The position numbers and the translations under genes were made by a program. 64,000 nucleotides of DNA from Agromyces archimandritae (GTDB lineage: Bacteria > Actinomycetota > Actinomycetes > Actinomycetales > Microbacteriaceae). The stretch is taken from contig NZ_CP071696.1 in assembly GCF_018024495.1 (NCBI RefSeq), positions 2,294,001 to 2,358,000 of the forward strand. Direction: 5' to 3'. Each line of letters begins with the position of its first letter. The stretch's first letter is position 1. This document shows positions 38,495-48,232 of the stretch, piece after piece. The notes below the pieces were generated by a model. That model had not been told where the DNA came from. It ran no database searches and was given only the letters and a program-made list of their open reading frames with translations.

Positions 38495-39349
38495 ATGTCA
38501 CCGAAACCGTCCACCCGCCTGCGCATCCTCGGGCTCGGCGCCGCAGCGACCCTCGCCCTCGGGCTCTCGGCCTGCGCCTCGACCGACGACACGGCCGGCG
38601 GCGGCGAAGTCGAGCTGTCGACGCCGTTCAAGGTCGCCGCGACCGACGTGCCGCACGGCGACATCCTCGCCTTCGTCAAGGAGAACCTCGCCGAGGACGC
38701 CGGCATCGACTTCGAGATCGTGTCGTTCACCGACTACCCGCTCGGCAACCAGTGGCTGTCGGAGGGCGAGGTCGACGCCAACTACTTCCAGCACCGCCCC
38801 TACCTCGACGCGCAGATCGAGGAGTTCGGCTATGAGATCGAACCCCTGAGCGACGTGCACGTCGAACCGTACGCGGCGTTCTCGGAGAAATACGACTCGG
38901 TCGCCGACCTCCCCGATGGGGCGAAGATCAGCGTCACCAACGACGCCTCGAACCAGGAGCGCGCACTCGACCTGCTCGCGCAGGAGGGCCTCATCGAGCT
39001 GCCCGAAGACGGCGAGGTCAGCGCCCTCGTCATCGAGAACAGCGCCGAGTACAACCCGCACGGCTTCGACTTCATCGAGGCCGACCCCGCCTCGCAGGCC
39101 CGCGCCCTGCCCGACGTCGACCTCGGCATCCTGAACGGCAACTACTTCCTCGACGCCGGCTACAGCCTCGAAGACGCCCTCATCGTCGAACCGCTCGAGG
39201 GCAACGTCTACGCGAACTTCCTCGCGGCACGCACCGACAACGCCGACGACCCGCGCATCCAGAAGCTCGACGAACTCCTCACCTCGCCCGAGGTGAAGGC
39301 GTACATCGAGGAGACCTGGCCGGGCGGCGACGTCTCGCCGGCGTTCTGA
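38495..39349 (+). CDS. metQ: Methionine-binding lipoprotein MetQ (NlpA family)
   Basis: 284 residues. Lipobox LGLSAC at about residue 27. The mature NlpA domain shows VAATDVPHGDILAFVKENL, the Tyr/His-rich methionine pocket segment NYFQHRPYLDAQ and LGILNGNYFLDAGY. ATG 38495 with AGAAGGA upstream. Third gene of metNIQ. Confidence 0.92.
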   Translation: MSPKPSTRLRILGLGAAATLALGLSACASTDDTAGGGEVELSTPFKVAATDVPHGDILAFVKENLAEDAGIDFEIVSFTDYPLGNQWLSEGEVDANYFQHRPYLDAQIEEFGYEIEPLSDVHVEPYAAFSEKYDSVADLPDGAKISVTNDASNQERALDLLAQEGLIELPEDGEVSALVIENSAEYNPHGFDFIEADPASQARALPDVDLGILNGNYFLDAGYSLEDALIVEPLEGNVYANFLAARTDNADDPRIQKLDELLTSPEVKAYIEETWPGGDVSPAF

Positions 39350-39362
39350 GTCGTGCGATTTC

Positions 39363-39389
39363 GAGGGGCGTCCGGATCGGGCGCCTCTC
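39363..39389. terminator. Hairpin between metQ and the convergent response regulator
   Basis: GAGGGGCG (39363-39370) pairs with CGCCTCTC (39382-39389) with one G-T pair. It sits between converging genes and could stop both transcripts. Confidence 0.5.
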
Positions 39390-39441
39390 GGTCGTGCGCG
39401 GCGCGAGCGGCCGGGCCACGGCGGGCGGCCGGGCACGGGTG

Positions 39442-40128
39442 TCAGCGGCGCGCCGAGTAGAGCAGTTCCGGCCTGCCCGGCCCGCCGTACCTGGGCGCGC
39501 GATCGGCGAGGTCCGACTCGACGAGGCGTTCGAGGTAGCGGCGAGCGCTCACCCGTGACATCCCGAGGGCGTCGGCGACCTCGGCGGCCGACACGCGCCC
39601 GGCGGCGTCGGCGAGTACCTGGGCGACCGTCTCGAGCGTGACCGACGAGACCCCCTTCCGGGAGCCGGCGGCGGCGATCGCGTCTCGGCGGAGGATGGCG
39701 TCCACCTCGGTCTGATCGAGTTCGCCTTCGGCGCGCAGGCGCTGGTCGCGCATGTGGGTCTTCCAGACGTCGTCCAGCCGTTCGTGCAGCAGCTGGATGC
39801 GGAACGGCTTGACCAGATAGTGGTGCACCCCGTGCGCGCGGGCGAAGCGGACCGTCTCCAGGTCGCGTGCCGCAGTGACCGCGATCACCTCCGCGCGGGA
39901 TCCGGCGGCCCGCGCGCGAGCCAGCACGGCGGTGCCCGACATGTCCGGCAGGTACATGTCGAGCAGCACCGCATCCGGGTGGATCTCGCCGATCAGCTTC
40001 AGCGCGTCGGCTCCGGTGCCGGCGACGGCGACGGCCTCGAAACGGGGATGCTGCTCGACGAAGCGCCTGGTGACGTGTGCGACGGCGAAGTCGTCTTCCA
40101 CGATCAGCGCGCGCAGCGCGTGGGTCAT
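39442..40128 (-). CDS. CitB/DcuR-type response regulator
   Basis: 228 residues. Receiver domain with acidic pocket (IVEDD), phosphoacceptor D57 (DAVLLDMYLPDMSG) and K107 (HHYLVKPF). The C-terminal HTH (AAEVADALGMSRVSARRYLERL) is the CitB-family type. Start overlaps the kinase stop (ATGA), so it is the second gene of the pair. It most likely controls the adjacent tctCBA operon. Confidence 0.92.
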   Translation of the reverse strand: MTHALRALIVEDDFAVAHVTRRFVEQHPRFEAVAVAGTGADALKLIGEIHPDAVLLDMYLPDMSGTAVLARARAAGSRAEVIAVTAARDLETVRFARAHGVHHYLVKPFRIQLLHERLDDVWKTHMRDQRLRAEGELDQTEVDAILRRDAIAAAGSRKGVSSVTLETVAQVLADAAGRVSAAEVADALGMSRVSARRYLERLVESDLADRAPRYGGPGRPELLYSARR

Positions 40129-41720
40129 CGGAGCACCTCCGTCGGGACGATGGGAAGCCGTGCCGTGATGCGGGCGCCGCCCGACGGGGAATCGGCGACG
40201 GTCGTGGCTCCTCCGCGACGGGACGCGACACGTGCGACGAGCGTGAGCCCGTACCCGCGCGGACGGTCGCCGGGCTTCGTGGAGTAACCCTGGTCGAACA
40301 CCCGGTCGCGGTCGGCGGCGGCGACGCCGGGCCCGTCGTCGTCGACGCGGATGACGACGGCATCCGGGGTCTGCTCGAGATCGATCTCGATCCGCCCGTG
40401 CGCGCCGGCGGCATCGAGCGCGTTGTCGATCAGGTTGCCGAGCACCGTGACGAGGTCGACGCCGTCGACGTCGTCGGAGAGGGAGGAGGTCGGGGTGACC
40501 GCCAGGTCCACCCCGAGCTCGCGGGCGCGGGCGCGTTTGGCGAGCAGGAGCGCGGCGACTTCGGGGTGCCCGATCCCGGAATCCCGGGTCGCGTGCGTCA
40601 GCGCACCGCCGTCGCTTGCGCGTTCGACGACCCGGCGTGCCGCATCCGCTTCGCCGAGATCGATGAGCCCGCCGATCGTGTGCAGGGTGTTCGCGAACTC
40701 GTGCTGCTGCGCGCGCAGGCTCTCGGCGAGGCTCTGGGCGCCGGCCAGTTGCCGCAGCGCATGATCGACCTCGGTGCGGTCCATGAGGATCACCACGGTG
40801 CCGGCGACCTCGCCGCGGATGCGGAGGGGCGTCGCCCGGGCGAGCAGCGCGCGCTCGCCCGCCAGGACGATCCGCTGCGGGGCGGAGGGCGACGGCTCGG
40901 TGTCGGCGGTCTCGCCGACGAGCGCGACGAGTCCGCCGTCGGCGAGGGAGGAGACGGGGGAGCCGACCACGGATCCCGGGTCGTCGACGGCGAGCAGGGC
41001 CGCGGCCGCATCGTTGCAGAGTGAGACGCGCCCCTGCGGATCGAACGCGATGAGGCCCTCGTGGATGCCGTGGAGGGCCGCGTCGCGGGTCTCCAGGAGC
41101 GCGCGGATGTCTTCCGGCTCGAGGCCGTAGATGCGCCGCCGCACCAGTCGCGTGACCCCTTCGGCGGCGACGATCGCGACCAGGGTGGCGGCACCGAGCA
41201 CGAGCATGAGCACCGTGGCATCGCCCGCGAAGTCCTCGGCGATGTCGGACTCGAGGATCCCGACGGAGACCTGGCCGATCACCTCCCCGTCACGGTGCAC
41301 GGGCACTTTGACGCGCCACGACTCGCCGAGCGTTCCGGTCTGGGTGCCGATGTAGATATCGCCGGTGAGCACGGCATCCGGCGGCGTCGACGCGACCTCG
41401 CCGATGTTGTCCGGGTTCGGATGCGAGAAGCGGACGCCGTCGGCATCGGTGACGACGATGTAGGTCACGTCCGAGGCGCTGCGGATGAGCTCGGCCAGCG
41501 GCTGGATGGTCACGGCGGGGTCGGGGTCGTCGTACGCATCGATCACGACCGGCAGCTGGGCGACCGATTGGGCGACGGCGATCATCCGGTCACGGGATGC
41601 CTCGCGGATCTGCTCGCTCTGCATCCACAGGGCGGCCAGGCCCGCCGTGATGACGATGACGAGGACGACGACGACCTGCAGCAGCAGCATCTGCATGCGG
41701 AGCGACATCGCCTTCCTCAT
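40125..41720 (-). CDS. CitA/DcuS-type sensor histidine kinase
   Basis: 531 residues. A membrane span near residues 8-30 (LLLQVVVVLVIVITAGLAALWM) is followed by an extracytoplasmic PASp/CitA-type sensor (about 35-175) and a second span (VLMLVLGAATLVAIVAAEG). A PAS domain (about 215-320) and the SPOB-type H-box QQHEFANTLHTIGGLIDLGE follow, then the ATP-binding domain (NLIDNALDAAG, DDGPGV, GYGLTLVARVASRRGG). ATG 41720. Sensors of this class bind citrate, malate or other carboxylates. Confidence 0.92.
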   Translation of the reverse strand: MRKAMSLRMQMLLLQVVVVLVIVITAGLAALWMQSEQIREASRDRMIAVAQSVAQLPVVIDAYDDPDPAVTIQPLAELIRSASDVTYIVVTDADGVRFSHPNPDNIGEVASTPPDAVLTGDIYIGTQTGTLGESWRVKVPVHRDGEVIGQVSVGILESDIAEDFAGDATVLMLVLGAATLVAIVAAEGVTRLVRRRIYGLEPEDIRALLETRDAALHGIHEGLIAFDPQGRVSLCNDAAAALLAVDDPGSVVGSPVSSLADGGLVALVGETADTEPSPSAPQRIVLAGERALLARATPLRIRGEVAGTVVILMDRTEVDHALRQLAGAQSLAESLRAQQHEFANTLHTIGGLIDLGEADAARRVVERASDGGALTHATRDSGIGHPEVAALLLAKRARARELGVDLAVTPTSSLSDDVDGVDLVTVLGNLIDNALDAAGAHGRIEIDLEQTPDAVVIRVDDDGPGVAAADRDRVFDQGYSTKPGDRPRGYGLTLVARVASRRGGATTVADSPSGGARITARLPIVPTEVLR

Positions 41721-41817
41721 GGAGTCGAGCCTAAGCGGCGCCGAGGGCGGCCGTGAGCCCGCCCCCTGGCGGAGGGTGGCCGGCCGTGAACAGAACGACC
41801 GAAACCCGATCCCGTGA

Positions 41818-41854
41818 CCAGAATCTGGCCCTCCGCCGATCGGGCTCATAGCAT
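41818..41854 (+). promoter_or_regulatory. Palindrome and -10 box upstream of tctC
   Basis: CCAGAATCTGG (41818-41828) is an 11-bp palindrome 20 bases upstream of TAGCAT (41849-41854, TAnnnT). It is a candidate site for the CitB-type regulator encoded on the other side of the gap; assignment by position only. Confidence 0.4.
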
Positions 41855-41900
41855 CGGCGAGGCCCGGCGGAGCGCCGGCCACGGACTCGAGGAGGAGCCC

Positions 41901-42911
41901 ATGTCACCGCAGCCCATCATCCGTCGCATCGCATTCGGCGGTATCGCCGCCGTCGCCGCGCTCGCGCTCGCCGCCTGCTCGGGCGGCGGATCCGCCGATG
42001 CAGGATCGTCCGCGATCGACTCGGTCGACATCATCGTGCCGGCAGACCCGGGCGGCGGCTGGGACCAGACCGGGCGCGCCCTCGGGCAGGCGGCGACCGG
42101 CTCGGGCACGGTCAAGTCGGCGCCCGTCAGCAACATCGGCGGTGCGGGCGGCACCGTGGGCCTCGCGTCGCTGGCCACCGAGAAGGACCCGAACACGCTG
42201 ATGATCACCGGCAGCGTCATGGTCGGCGCCGTCGAGACGAACGCGTCGGCCGACCGCATCGAAGACATGACGCCGATCGCGAAGCTCACCGAGGAGCCGC
42301 TCGTCGTCGTCGTCCCGGCCGACTCGCCCTATGAGAGCATCGGCGACCTGCTCGACGGCTGGGTCGAGGAGGGTGCCGGCATGGCGATCACCGGCGGCTC
42401 GGCCGGCGGCATCGACCACATCCTCGCAGGCATGCTGCTGCTCGAAGCCGGCGTCACCGCCGACGAGGTGCCCGACACCCTGAACTACATCGCGAACTCC
42501 GGCGGCGGCGAAGCCCTCACGATGCTGCTCGGCGGCCAGGTCGACGCCGGCATCTCGGGCGTCGGCGAGTTCGCCGAGCAGGTCGAGGCCGGCAAGCTCC
42601 GGGCGCTCGCGGTCTCATCCGGCGAACCGGCCGAGCTGCTCCCGGACGTGCCCACCCTCACCGACGAGGGCGTCGCGATCGAACTCACCAACTGGCGCGG
42701 CCTGATCGCACCCGGCGGCATCGGCGACGACGAGAAGGCGGCGCTCGTCGAGACCGTGGACGCCATCCACTCGAGCGATGAGTGGACGGAACTGGTCGAG
42801 ACGAACGGCTGGACCGACGCCTACCTGACGGGGTCGGACTTCGACGAGTTCCTCGCCGCCGACATCGCGACCACGCAGGAGACCCTGCACACGATCGGTC
42901 TGCTCGAATGA
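41901..42911 (+). CDS. tctC: Tripartite tricarboxylate transporter binding protein
   Basis: 336 residues. Lipobox LALAAC at about residue 25, then a Gly/Ser linker. The mature Bug/TctC domain has VDIIVPADPGGGWDQTGRAL and the loop NIGGAGGTVGLASLATEK, which binds the carboxylate. ATG 41901 with GAGGAGGAG upstream. The ATGA overlap with tctB marks an operon. Confidence 0.9.
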   Translation: MSPQPIIRRIAFGGIAAVAALALAACSGGGSADAGSSAIDSVDIIVPADPGGGWDQTGRALGQAATGSGTVKSAPVSNIGGAGGTVGLASLATEKDPNTLMITGSVMVGAVETNASADRIEDMTPIAKLTEEPLVVVVPADSPYESIGDLLDGWVEEGAGMAITGGSAGGIDHILAGMLLLEAGVTADEVPDTLNYIANSGGGEALTMLLGGQVDAGISGVGEFAEQVEAGKLRALAVSSGEPAELLPDVPTLTDEGVAIELTNWRGLIAPGGIGDDEKAALVETVDAIHSSDEWTELVETNGWTDAYLTGSDFDEFLAADIATTQETLHTIGLLE

Positions 42912-43450
42912 CGTCCTCCCCGGACATCGCCGGTGCGGCGGGCGCGGAAGCACGCGCCCGCCGCACCGGCGAACTCGTCTTCGTCGGGGTGCTGTTCGCG
43001 TTCGCGGTGTTCGCGCTCGCCCTGAGCTTCACGATCCGCGAGCCGATCGGCTCGTCGAACGTGCTCGGCGCCCGCGTGCTGCCGATCATCGTGACCGTGT
43101 TCATGGCGGTCACCTCGGCGATCGCGTTCATCGCCGTGCTGCGCGGCGACGTCGGCGAAGCAGACGAGGGCGAAGACGTCGACCCGGACGTGCGCACCTC
43201 GTGGCGGACCGTGCTGTTCATCGTGCTCGCCTTCGCCTCGCTGATCGTGGTGATCCCGCTCGCGGGGTGGCCCCTGGCGGTCGTCGTCCTCTTCACCTGC
43301 TCCTCGCTCGCGCTCGGCGGGAAGAGCTGGTGGAAAGCCGCGCTGATCGGCCTCGGCCTCGGCCTGCTCACGCAGATCCTGTTCGGAACGCTGCTCGGGC
43401 TCTCCCTGCCGGCGTTCGGCGACTACCTGCCGGAGGTGTTCGGTGGATAG
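42908..43450 (+). CDS. tctB: Tripartite tricarboxylate transporter small membrane subunit
   Basis: 180 residues with four hydrophobic segments ([19 protein letters not shown] first), the usual TctB size and topology. It overlaps tctC by four bases and tctA by eight. Sequence conservation in this family is low; the identification rests mostly on position and topology. Confidence 0.88.
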   Translation: MTSSPDIAGAAGAEARARRTGELVFVGVLFAFAVFALALSFTIREPIGSSNVLGARVLPIIVTVFMAVTSAIAFIAVLRGDVGEADEGEDVDPDVRTSWRTVLFIVLAFASLIVVIPLAGWPLAVVVLFTCSSLALGGKSWWKAALIGLGLGLLTQILFGTLLGLSLPAFGDYLPEVFGG

Positions 43451-45026
43451 CGTCCAGCTGCTCATCGACGGATTCGCCCAGGCGCTGCAGCCGCAGTACC
43501 TGATGTTCGCGTTCCTCGGCGCCATCCTCGGCACCGCGGTGGGCGTACTGCCGGGCATCGGTCCGGCCATGACGGTGGCCCTGCTGCTGCCGCTCACCTA
43601 CACGCTCGACGTCACCAGCGCGATCATCATGTTCGCCGGGATCTACTACGGCGGCATGTACGGCGGATCCACGACGTCGATCCTGCTCAACACCCCCGGC
43701 GAGTCCGCCTCGATCGTGACGGCCCTCGAGGGCAACAAGATGGCGCGGATGGGCCGCGCGACGGCGGCACTGGCGACGGCGGCGATCGGCTCGTTCATCG
43801 CCGGAACGCTCGCGACCGTCCTGCTGACCCTGGCGGCGCCGTGGATCGCGGACTTCGCGGTCACCCTCGGCCCCGCCGACTACTTCGCCCTGATGGTCCT
43901 CGCCTTCCTGACGGTCGGCGCGCTGTTGTCCGGCAGCGCCGTCCGCGGGCTGATCTCGCTGTCGCTCGGCCTGTTCCTCGGACTGGTCGGCACGGATACC
44001 CTCACCGGTCAGGCACGGTTCACCTTCGGCATCCCGAACCTCGGCGACGGGATCGACGTCGTGATCATCGCCGTGGGCCTGTTCGCGGTCGGCGAGGCGC
44101 TCTACGTCGGGTCGCGACTGCGGCACGGAGCGCTGCCGCTGATCCCCGTGTCGGGGAAGTGGCGCACGTGGATGACCCGGAACGACTGGAAGCGGTCGTG
44201 GAAGCCGTGGCTGCGCGGCACCGCGATCGGCTTCCCCATCGGGTCGGTGCCGGCCGGCGGTGCGGATGTGGCGACGTTCCTGTCGTACGCGACCGAGCGC
44301 AAGCTCGCCGAGGAGCCGTACAAGAAGCAGTTCGGCAAGGGCGCCATCGAAGGCGTGGCCGGACCGGAAGCGGCCAACAACGCGGCCGCCGCCGGCGTCC
44401 TGGTGCCGCTGCTGACGCTCGGGCTGCCGACGACGGCGACCGCGGCGATCATCATCTCCGCGTTCCAGACCTACGGGATCCGCCCCGGGCCGCTGCTCTT
44501 CGAGACGCAGCCGGCCCTGGTGTGGGCCCTCATCGCGAGCCTCTACATCGGCAACGTGGTGCTCGTCATCCTGAACCTGCCGCTGGTCGGCATCTGGGCG
44601 AAGGTGCTGCAGATCCCGCGGCCGTACCTCTACTCGGGCATCCTCGTCTTCGCCGGCCTCGGTGCGTATGCGGCGAACTTCACCGTCTTCGACATCGGGG
44701 TGCTGCTCGTGCTCGGCATCATCGGCTTCCTGATGCGCCGGCACGGGTACCCGGTCTCGCCGATGGTGGTCGGGGCGATCCTGGGGCCGATGGCCGAGGA
44801 GCAGTTGCGCAAGGCGATGGCGATCAGCCAGGGCGACCCGATCATCCTGGTGCAGGGCGCCCCGTCGATCGTGATCTACGCGGCCCTGGCGGTGTTCCTC
44901 GTCGGCGGCCTCTGGCTCAAGCGGCGTCGACGTCGCTTCGAGGAGGTCGATATGGCGGCCGACACCGACACGAGCACGATGCACGCCGTCGAGGCCGACA
45001 TCGAGGCGGAGACCCGGCGCGACTGA
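43443..45026 (+). CDS. tctA: Tripartite tricarboxylate transporter large membrane subunit
   Basis: 527 residues, about 12 spans. TctA signatures: [42 protein letters not shown] and the second half repeat [29 protein letters not shown] 43443. Completes TctCBA, a sodium- or proton-driven importer of tricarboxylates or related acids. Confidence 0.93.
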   Translation: MDSVQLLIDGFAQALQPQYLMFAFLGAILGTAVGVLPGIGPAMTVALLLPLTYTLDVTSAIIMFAGIYYGGMYGGSTTSILLNTPGESASIVTALEGNKMARMGRATAALATAAIGSFIAGTLATVLLTLAAPWIADFAVTLGPADYFALMVLAFLTVGALLSGSAVRGLISLSLGLFLGLVGTDTLTGQARFTFGIPNLGDGIDVVIIAVGLFAVGEALYVGSRLRHGALPLIPVSGKWRTWMTRNDWKRSWKPWLRGTAIGFPIGSVPAGGADVATFLSYATERKLAEEPYKKQFGKGAIEGVAGPEAANNAAAAGVLVPLLTLGLPTTATAAIIISAFQTYGIRPGPLLFETQPALVWALIASLYIGNVVLVILNLPLVGIWAKVLQIPRPYLYSGILVFAGLGAYAANFTVFDIGVLLVLGIIGFLMRRHGYPVSPMVVGAILGPMAEEQLRKAMAISQGDPIILVQGAPSIVIYAALAVFLVGGLWLKRRRRRFEEVDMAADTDTSTMHAVEADIEAETRRD

Positions 45027-45036
45027 GTGAGGCCCG

Positions 45037-45423
45037 TCACCCCTCCCCGTCGAACTCCCGGCGCAGGTACTTCGGCGCCTGCACGCGCCAGGCCTCGGTG
45101 ACGAGTTCGGCGAGGTGATCGAGCTCGATGCCGGCCATGCGGAACGAGACCTTCGGTTCGTTCCACGGCGTGGTGGTGCGGAGGAACACCGCCGGCTCCA
45201 TCTGCACGAGGGCGAGGGCGTCGATGGGCCGCTCGACCATCACCGAGACGACGAGTTCGCGTGCGACGATCTCGCGGATGTCGTCGGGGATGCTCGGCCA
45301 CGGGCGGCATTCCCATGCGTACGGTTTGCGGCGGACGAGCCATGAGGCGCCGCTGCTCGACGTCCGCTCCTCGCTGCCGGGCAGCTCGGCGGCGATGCGG
45401 CGCACATCATCCAGGGTGGGCAC
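45037..45423 (-). CDS. MmcQ/YjbR-family protein
   Basis: 128 residues, YjbR-like fold. Segments PWNEPKVSFRMAGIELDHLAEL and EAWRVQAPKYL are typical of the family. The start is GTG 45423; a minus-strand TAGGCT (45435-45430) lies exactly 6 bases upstream, so the mRNA is probably leaderless. Biochemical role unclear. Convergent with tctA. Confidence 0.85.
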   Translation of the reverse strand: MPTLDDVRRIAAELPGSEERTSSSGASWLVRRKPYAWECRPWPSIPDDIREIVARELVVSVMVERPIDALALVQMEPAVFLRTTTPWNEPKVSFRMAGIELDHLAELVTEAWRVQAPKYLRREFDGEG

Positions 45424-45464
45424 GCGGCGAGCCTACGCGGACCCGCCGACACCCGGGGCCGCAC

Positions 45465-45890
45465 TCAGCCCGGGTCGGGCAGGTCGGCCGGGTAGACGAC
45501 CTCGATGTCGGTGATCGTGCGGGGGAAGTCCTTCGTGTTGTTCGTGAGGAAGCGGTCGGCGCCGGCGACGACCGCGGTCGCGAGGTGGGCGGCATCGGCG
45601 GCGCGGAGCCCGTAGTCGGCGGCCAGCACCGTCGCCAGGCGGGCGGTCGCCTCGTCGAACGGGCGCAGTTCGAGGCGCGCGATGAGACCGAGCAGGGCAG
45701 CCGCCTCCGCCGATTCGGGATCGCGTCGCACCGGCTTCGCAAGCACCTCCGGCAGCAGGAGCGTCGATCCGATGCCGATAGGCGCCTCGTCGACCGTGTC
45801 GAAGAGGGGAAGGATGCGTCGCCCGAGCGGATGGCCGGCGTTCGCCGTGTAGATCAGAACGTCGGCGTCGAAGGCCGTGAGCACGGTCAT
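45465..45890 (-). CDS. PIN-domain toxin (VapC-like)
   Basis: 141 residues. PIN nuclease residues visible: D8 and D10 in FDADVLIYT, Glu in LLPEVLAKP, Asp in AADAAHLATAVV and the Asn/Asp region FLTNNTKDF. Start ATG 45890 overlaps the antitoxin stop (ATGA). Likely a ribonuclease toxin neutralised by the upstream Phd-type protein. Confidence 0.88.
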   Translation of the reverse strand: MTVLTAFDADVLIYTANAGHPLGRRILPLFDTVDEAPIGIGSTLLLPEVLAKPVRRDPESAEAAALLGLIARLELRPFDEATARLATVLAADYGLRAADAAHLATAVVAGADRFLTNNTKDFPRTITDIEVVYPADLPDPG

Positions 45891-46183
45891 CGCGGTGCGC
45901 GGTCGTCGCGCACCGCCTGCGCGAGGCGATCGATGCGGCGACGGTTGGCGGCAACGGGGCGCACCGGCTGCCGCCTGCTCTGCTCGAGGCGGGTTCCGAG
46001 TTCGTCCGCACGTGCTGTCCGCTCGGAAGACCGGCGAAGGCGCAGAGCGTCGGGGCTCACGAGCACGGCGACCACTCGGCCGTGCCGCGTGATCTCGATC
46101 TCCTCGCCGCGCTCGACACGGTCGAGTTGCGCCGGCAGGGATTGGCGGGCCTCCGAGGCCGATACGGCAGACATGTACACCAT
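45887..46183 (-). CDS. Phd/YefM-family antitoxin
   Basis: 98 residues from ATG 46183, or 95 from ATG 46174, which fits the family start better (MSAVSASEARQSLPAQLDRV). The Phd/YefM DNA-binding half is followed by EEIEITRHGRVVAVLVSP. The C-terminal half is basic and should wrap the PIN toxin. Operator repeats cover the start codons. Confidence 0.85.
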   Translation of the reverse strand: MVYMSAVSASEARQSLPAQLDRVERGEEIEITRHGRVVAVLVSPDALRLRRSSERTARADELGTRLEQSRRQPVRPVAANRRRIDRLAQAVRDDRAPR

Positions 46184-46198
46184 TGTACGTGTATGTAC
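46174..46198 (-). promoter_or_regulatory. TGTAC operator repeats of the toxin-antitoxin pair
   Basis: TGTAC occurs at 46174, 46184 and 46194, exactly 10 bp apart; the first is TGTACA, the core hexamer of known YefM operators. The repeats overlap the antitoxin start and its upstream region, as expected for autorepression. Confidence 0.65.
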
Positions 46199-46234
46199 GA
46201 AGTTCGTTCGTTCGCGCGGCTGCTGAGCGAACGC

Positions 46235-46885
46235 CTACCCCCAGATCAGCGGCAGGGCGCTGAAGGCGGCCCAGAACGCGGCGGCGACGAGCACGGCGCC
46301 GCCGGCGGCCAGGATCGCGTCGCCGAGGCGGCGCCGGCCGAGTGCGGCAAGAGCCACGGCCAGTGCGAGCGCGGCACCGAGGGCGAGTTCGATCCACCAC
46401 CACACCGGGCTCGTCGTCTCGGAGACGACGGTGAGGCCGTACACGCCCTCGCCGAGGAGGATGCCGCCGAGGATCGCGGCGCCGGCCGCACGGCGGCGAG
46501 GCCGTCGCAGGGCGAACGCCGACAGGCCGACGACGGGCCCGGCGACGACGCCGATGAGGCTCCACGCGAGCGGATCGAAGGGGAAGCCGCGCGCGGTGGA
46601 TGCCAGCGCGTAGCCGAGCGTGAGGGCGACGAACGCGAGCGCACCGCCGACCGCGGCCTCGCCGCGACCGCGCGCGAGCAGGCCGACGACGATCGCCGTG
46701 GGGATGGTCCATCCGCCTGCCGAGTTCGCCAAGGACGCCAGGGCGTCCGGCAGCGCCGCCTGCCCGAACGACGTCAGTGCGCCCAGCACGAGGGCGATCG
46801 CGAAGGCGGCGGCCAGCCGGCCGACGGTGCGCAGAGCCGGGCGGGCGGATGCCCGGGCCGATGCCCGGGGCGGCGCAGAGGTCAT
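46235..46885 (-). CDS. Polytopic membrane protein (DUF6518-like)
   Basis: 216 residues with about six hydrophobic spans, the first after a short Ala/Arg-rich N-terminus (LAAAFAIALVLGALTSFGQAAL). [30 protein letters not shown] and FDPLAWSLIGVVAGPVVGLSAFALR are typical of a small family seen in actinobacteria. Function unknown. Confidence 0.7.
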   Translation of the reverse strand: MTSAPPRASARASARPALRTVGRLAAAFAIALVLGALTSFGQAALPDALASLANSAGGWTIPTAIVVGLLARGRGEAAVGGALAFVALTLGYALASTARGFPFDPLAWSLIGVVAGPVVGLSAFALRRPRRRAAGAAILGGILLGEGVYGLTVVSETTSPVWWWIELALGAALALAVALAALGRRRLGDAILAAGGAVLVAAAFWAAFSALPLIWG

Positions 46886-46931
46886 GCGGCAACGTTAGGG
46901 CCTGTGGCACGCAGCGTGCGTGCACGGGGTG

Positions 46932-48188
46932 CTATCCAGCATTGAACTGCCAGATCGCGGAGATGGGCGCGCCGAAAAGCCGGTCGGCATAGCGATAGCC
47001 TTGCGAACCCGAGTTCAAGACGATTCCTGCCTGGAAGCGATCGCCGAGACGTTCTCGGAGCCGGGCGAGCCCTGTGAAGTGCCGCGAGCTGAAGGATGTC
47101 GATGCCTTGACCTCGAGAGCGATGACCGCTCCATCGTCGAACTCGAGGATGATATCGACCTCGTCCGTATTGCGTTCGCGGTAGTGGAAGAGGTCGAATC
47201 GTCGCTGTGACCAGGTGCGCTGCCGAAGGAGCTCTGCGGCGACGAACCCTTCGAGCATGGCGCCGAAAGCCTCGCCGTATTCGATCCTGGTGAGCTGAGC
47301 GGGTGTGAGGCGTGCGAGCCACATCGCCACGGCGGAGTCGATGACGAATGTCTTCGATCGGCCGATCTCCCGCTTCGAGATGTTGGGGGTCCACGGAGGG
47401 ATGCTTGCAATAAGGCCGACATCGTGAAGGAGATCGAGGTATCCCGTGATGGTTCGGGGCGGCACCGCGGTTTCTTCGGCGAGCCTGCTTTTCACGAGCT
47501 CCGCGGACTGGCGGCCTGCGAGCGTCCGGAGAACTGCCATGGCGCGGCCTGGTTGAACCTCCCGGCGCAGCTCCACCATGTCGCGCCCGATGATGCCTTG
47601 AAGGTAGGCGTCGATCCACGCAGCCCTGATCGATGGTCGCGCATCTCGGATCTCCGGATATGCGCCGGCGGCGAGGATCTCGGTGTACCCGGCTCGGCTG
47701 TCGATTGACGTGAACGTCGGGAGCTCGTCGAGGCGATCGCCGAGCGCAGTGGCGAAATCATCGCGGGTTCCAGCGGCCTCTCCGCGGCTGAGCCCGTACA
47801 GGGGGAGGCGTGCAACGCGGCCGGCGAGGCTATCGGCGGTGCCTTTCACCCGAAGCAGGCTTGAGGATCCCGTGATGATGAAACGAGCAGCTCGTCGGTC
47901 GGCGTCGATGGCGGACTTGACGGCGAGGGTGAGTTCGGGAACGCGTTGGATCTCGTCAATGACGAGCTGGGCCCCTTCCGCTTGCGCCACGAATCCGCTC
48001 GGATCCGCTTCTGCTGCGGCGCGCGTCTGTCGATCGTCGAGGTTCAGGATGCGCGCGTCAGGGCGCGCGAGTCGTCGCGCGATCGTGCTCTTCCCGACCT
48101 GGCGGGCACCTTCGATGATCAATCCCGGGAAGAACTCGAGGAGTTCGTGCCCGATGGGGGTCGCATGTCGGTCCAGAAGGGCGGCCAT
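46932..48188 (-). CDS. AAA ATPase with DUF4143 domain
   Basis: 418 residues. The N-terminal AAA_14 domain has Walker A IIEGARQVGKSTIARRL, Walker B QLVIDEIQRVP and sensor FIITGSSSLLRV. The C-terminal DUF4143 region has the PD-(D/E)XK-like pattern RERNTDEVDIILEFDDGAVIALEVKAS. The start is ATG 48188. This family is common and its role uncertain; it has been linked to mobile DNA and toxin-like systems. A 22-bp repeat array lies 45-120 bases upstream. Confidence 0.9.
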   Translation of the reverse strand: MAALLDRHATPIGHELLEFFPGLIIEGARQVGKSTIARRLARPDARILNLDDRQTRAAAEADPSGFVAQAEGAQLVIDEIQRVPELTLAVKSAIDADRRAARFIITGSSSLLRVKGTADSLAGRVARLPLYGLSRGEAAGTRDDFATALGDRLDELPTFTSIDSRAGYTEILAAGAYPEIRDARPSIRAAWIDAYLQGIIGRDMVELRREVQPGRAMAVLRTLAGRQSAELVKSRLAEETAVPPRTITGYLDLLHDVGLIASIPPWTPNISKREIGRSKTFVIDSAVAMWLARLTPAQLTRIEYGEAFGAMLEGFVAAELLRQRTWSQRRFDLFHYRERNTDEVDIILEFDDGAVIALEVKASTSFSSRHFTGLARLRERLGDRFQAGIVLNSGSQGYRYADRLFGAPISAIWQFNAG

Positions 48189-48232
48189 GCAGGGAGTATA
48201 CGGTTTCGCGGATCGAATCGGAGCAAAGAACT

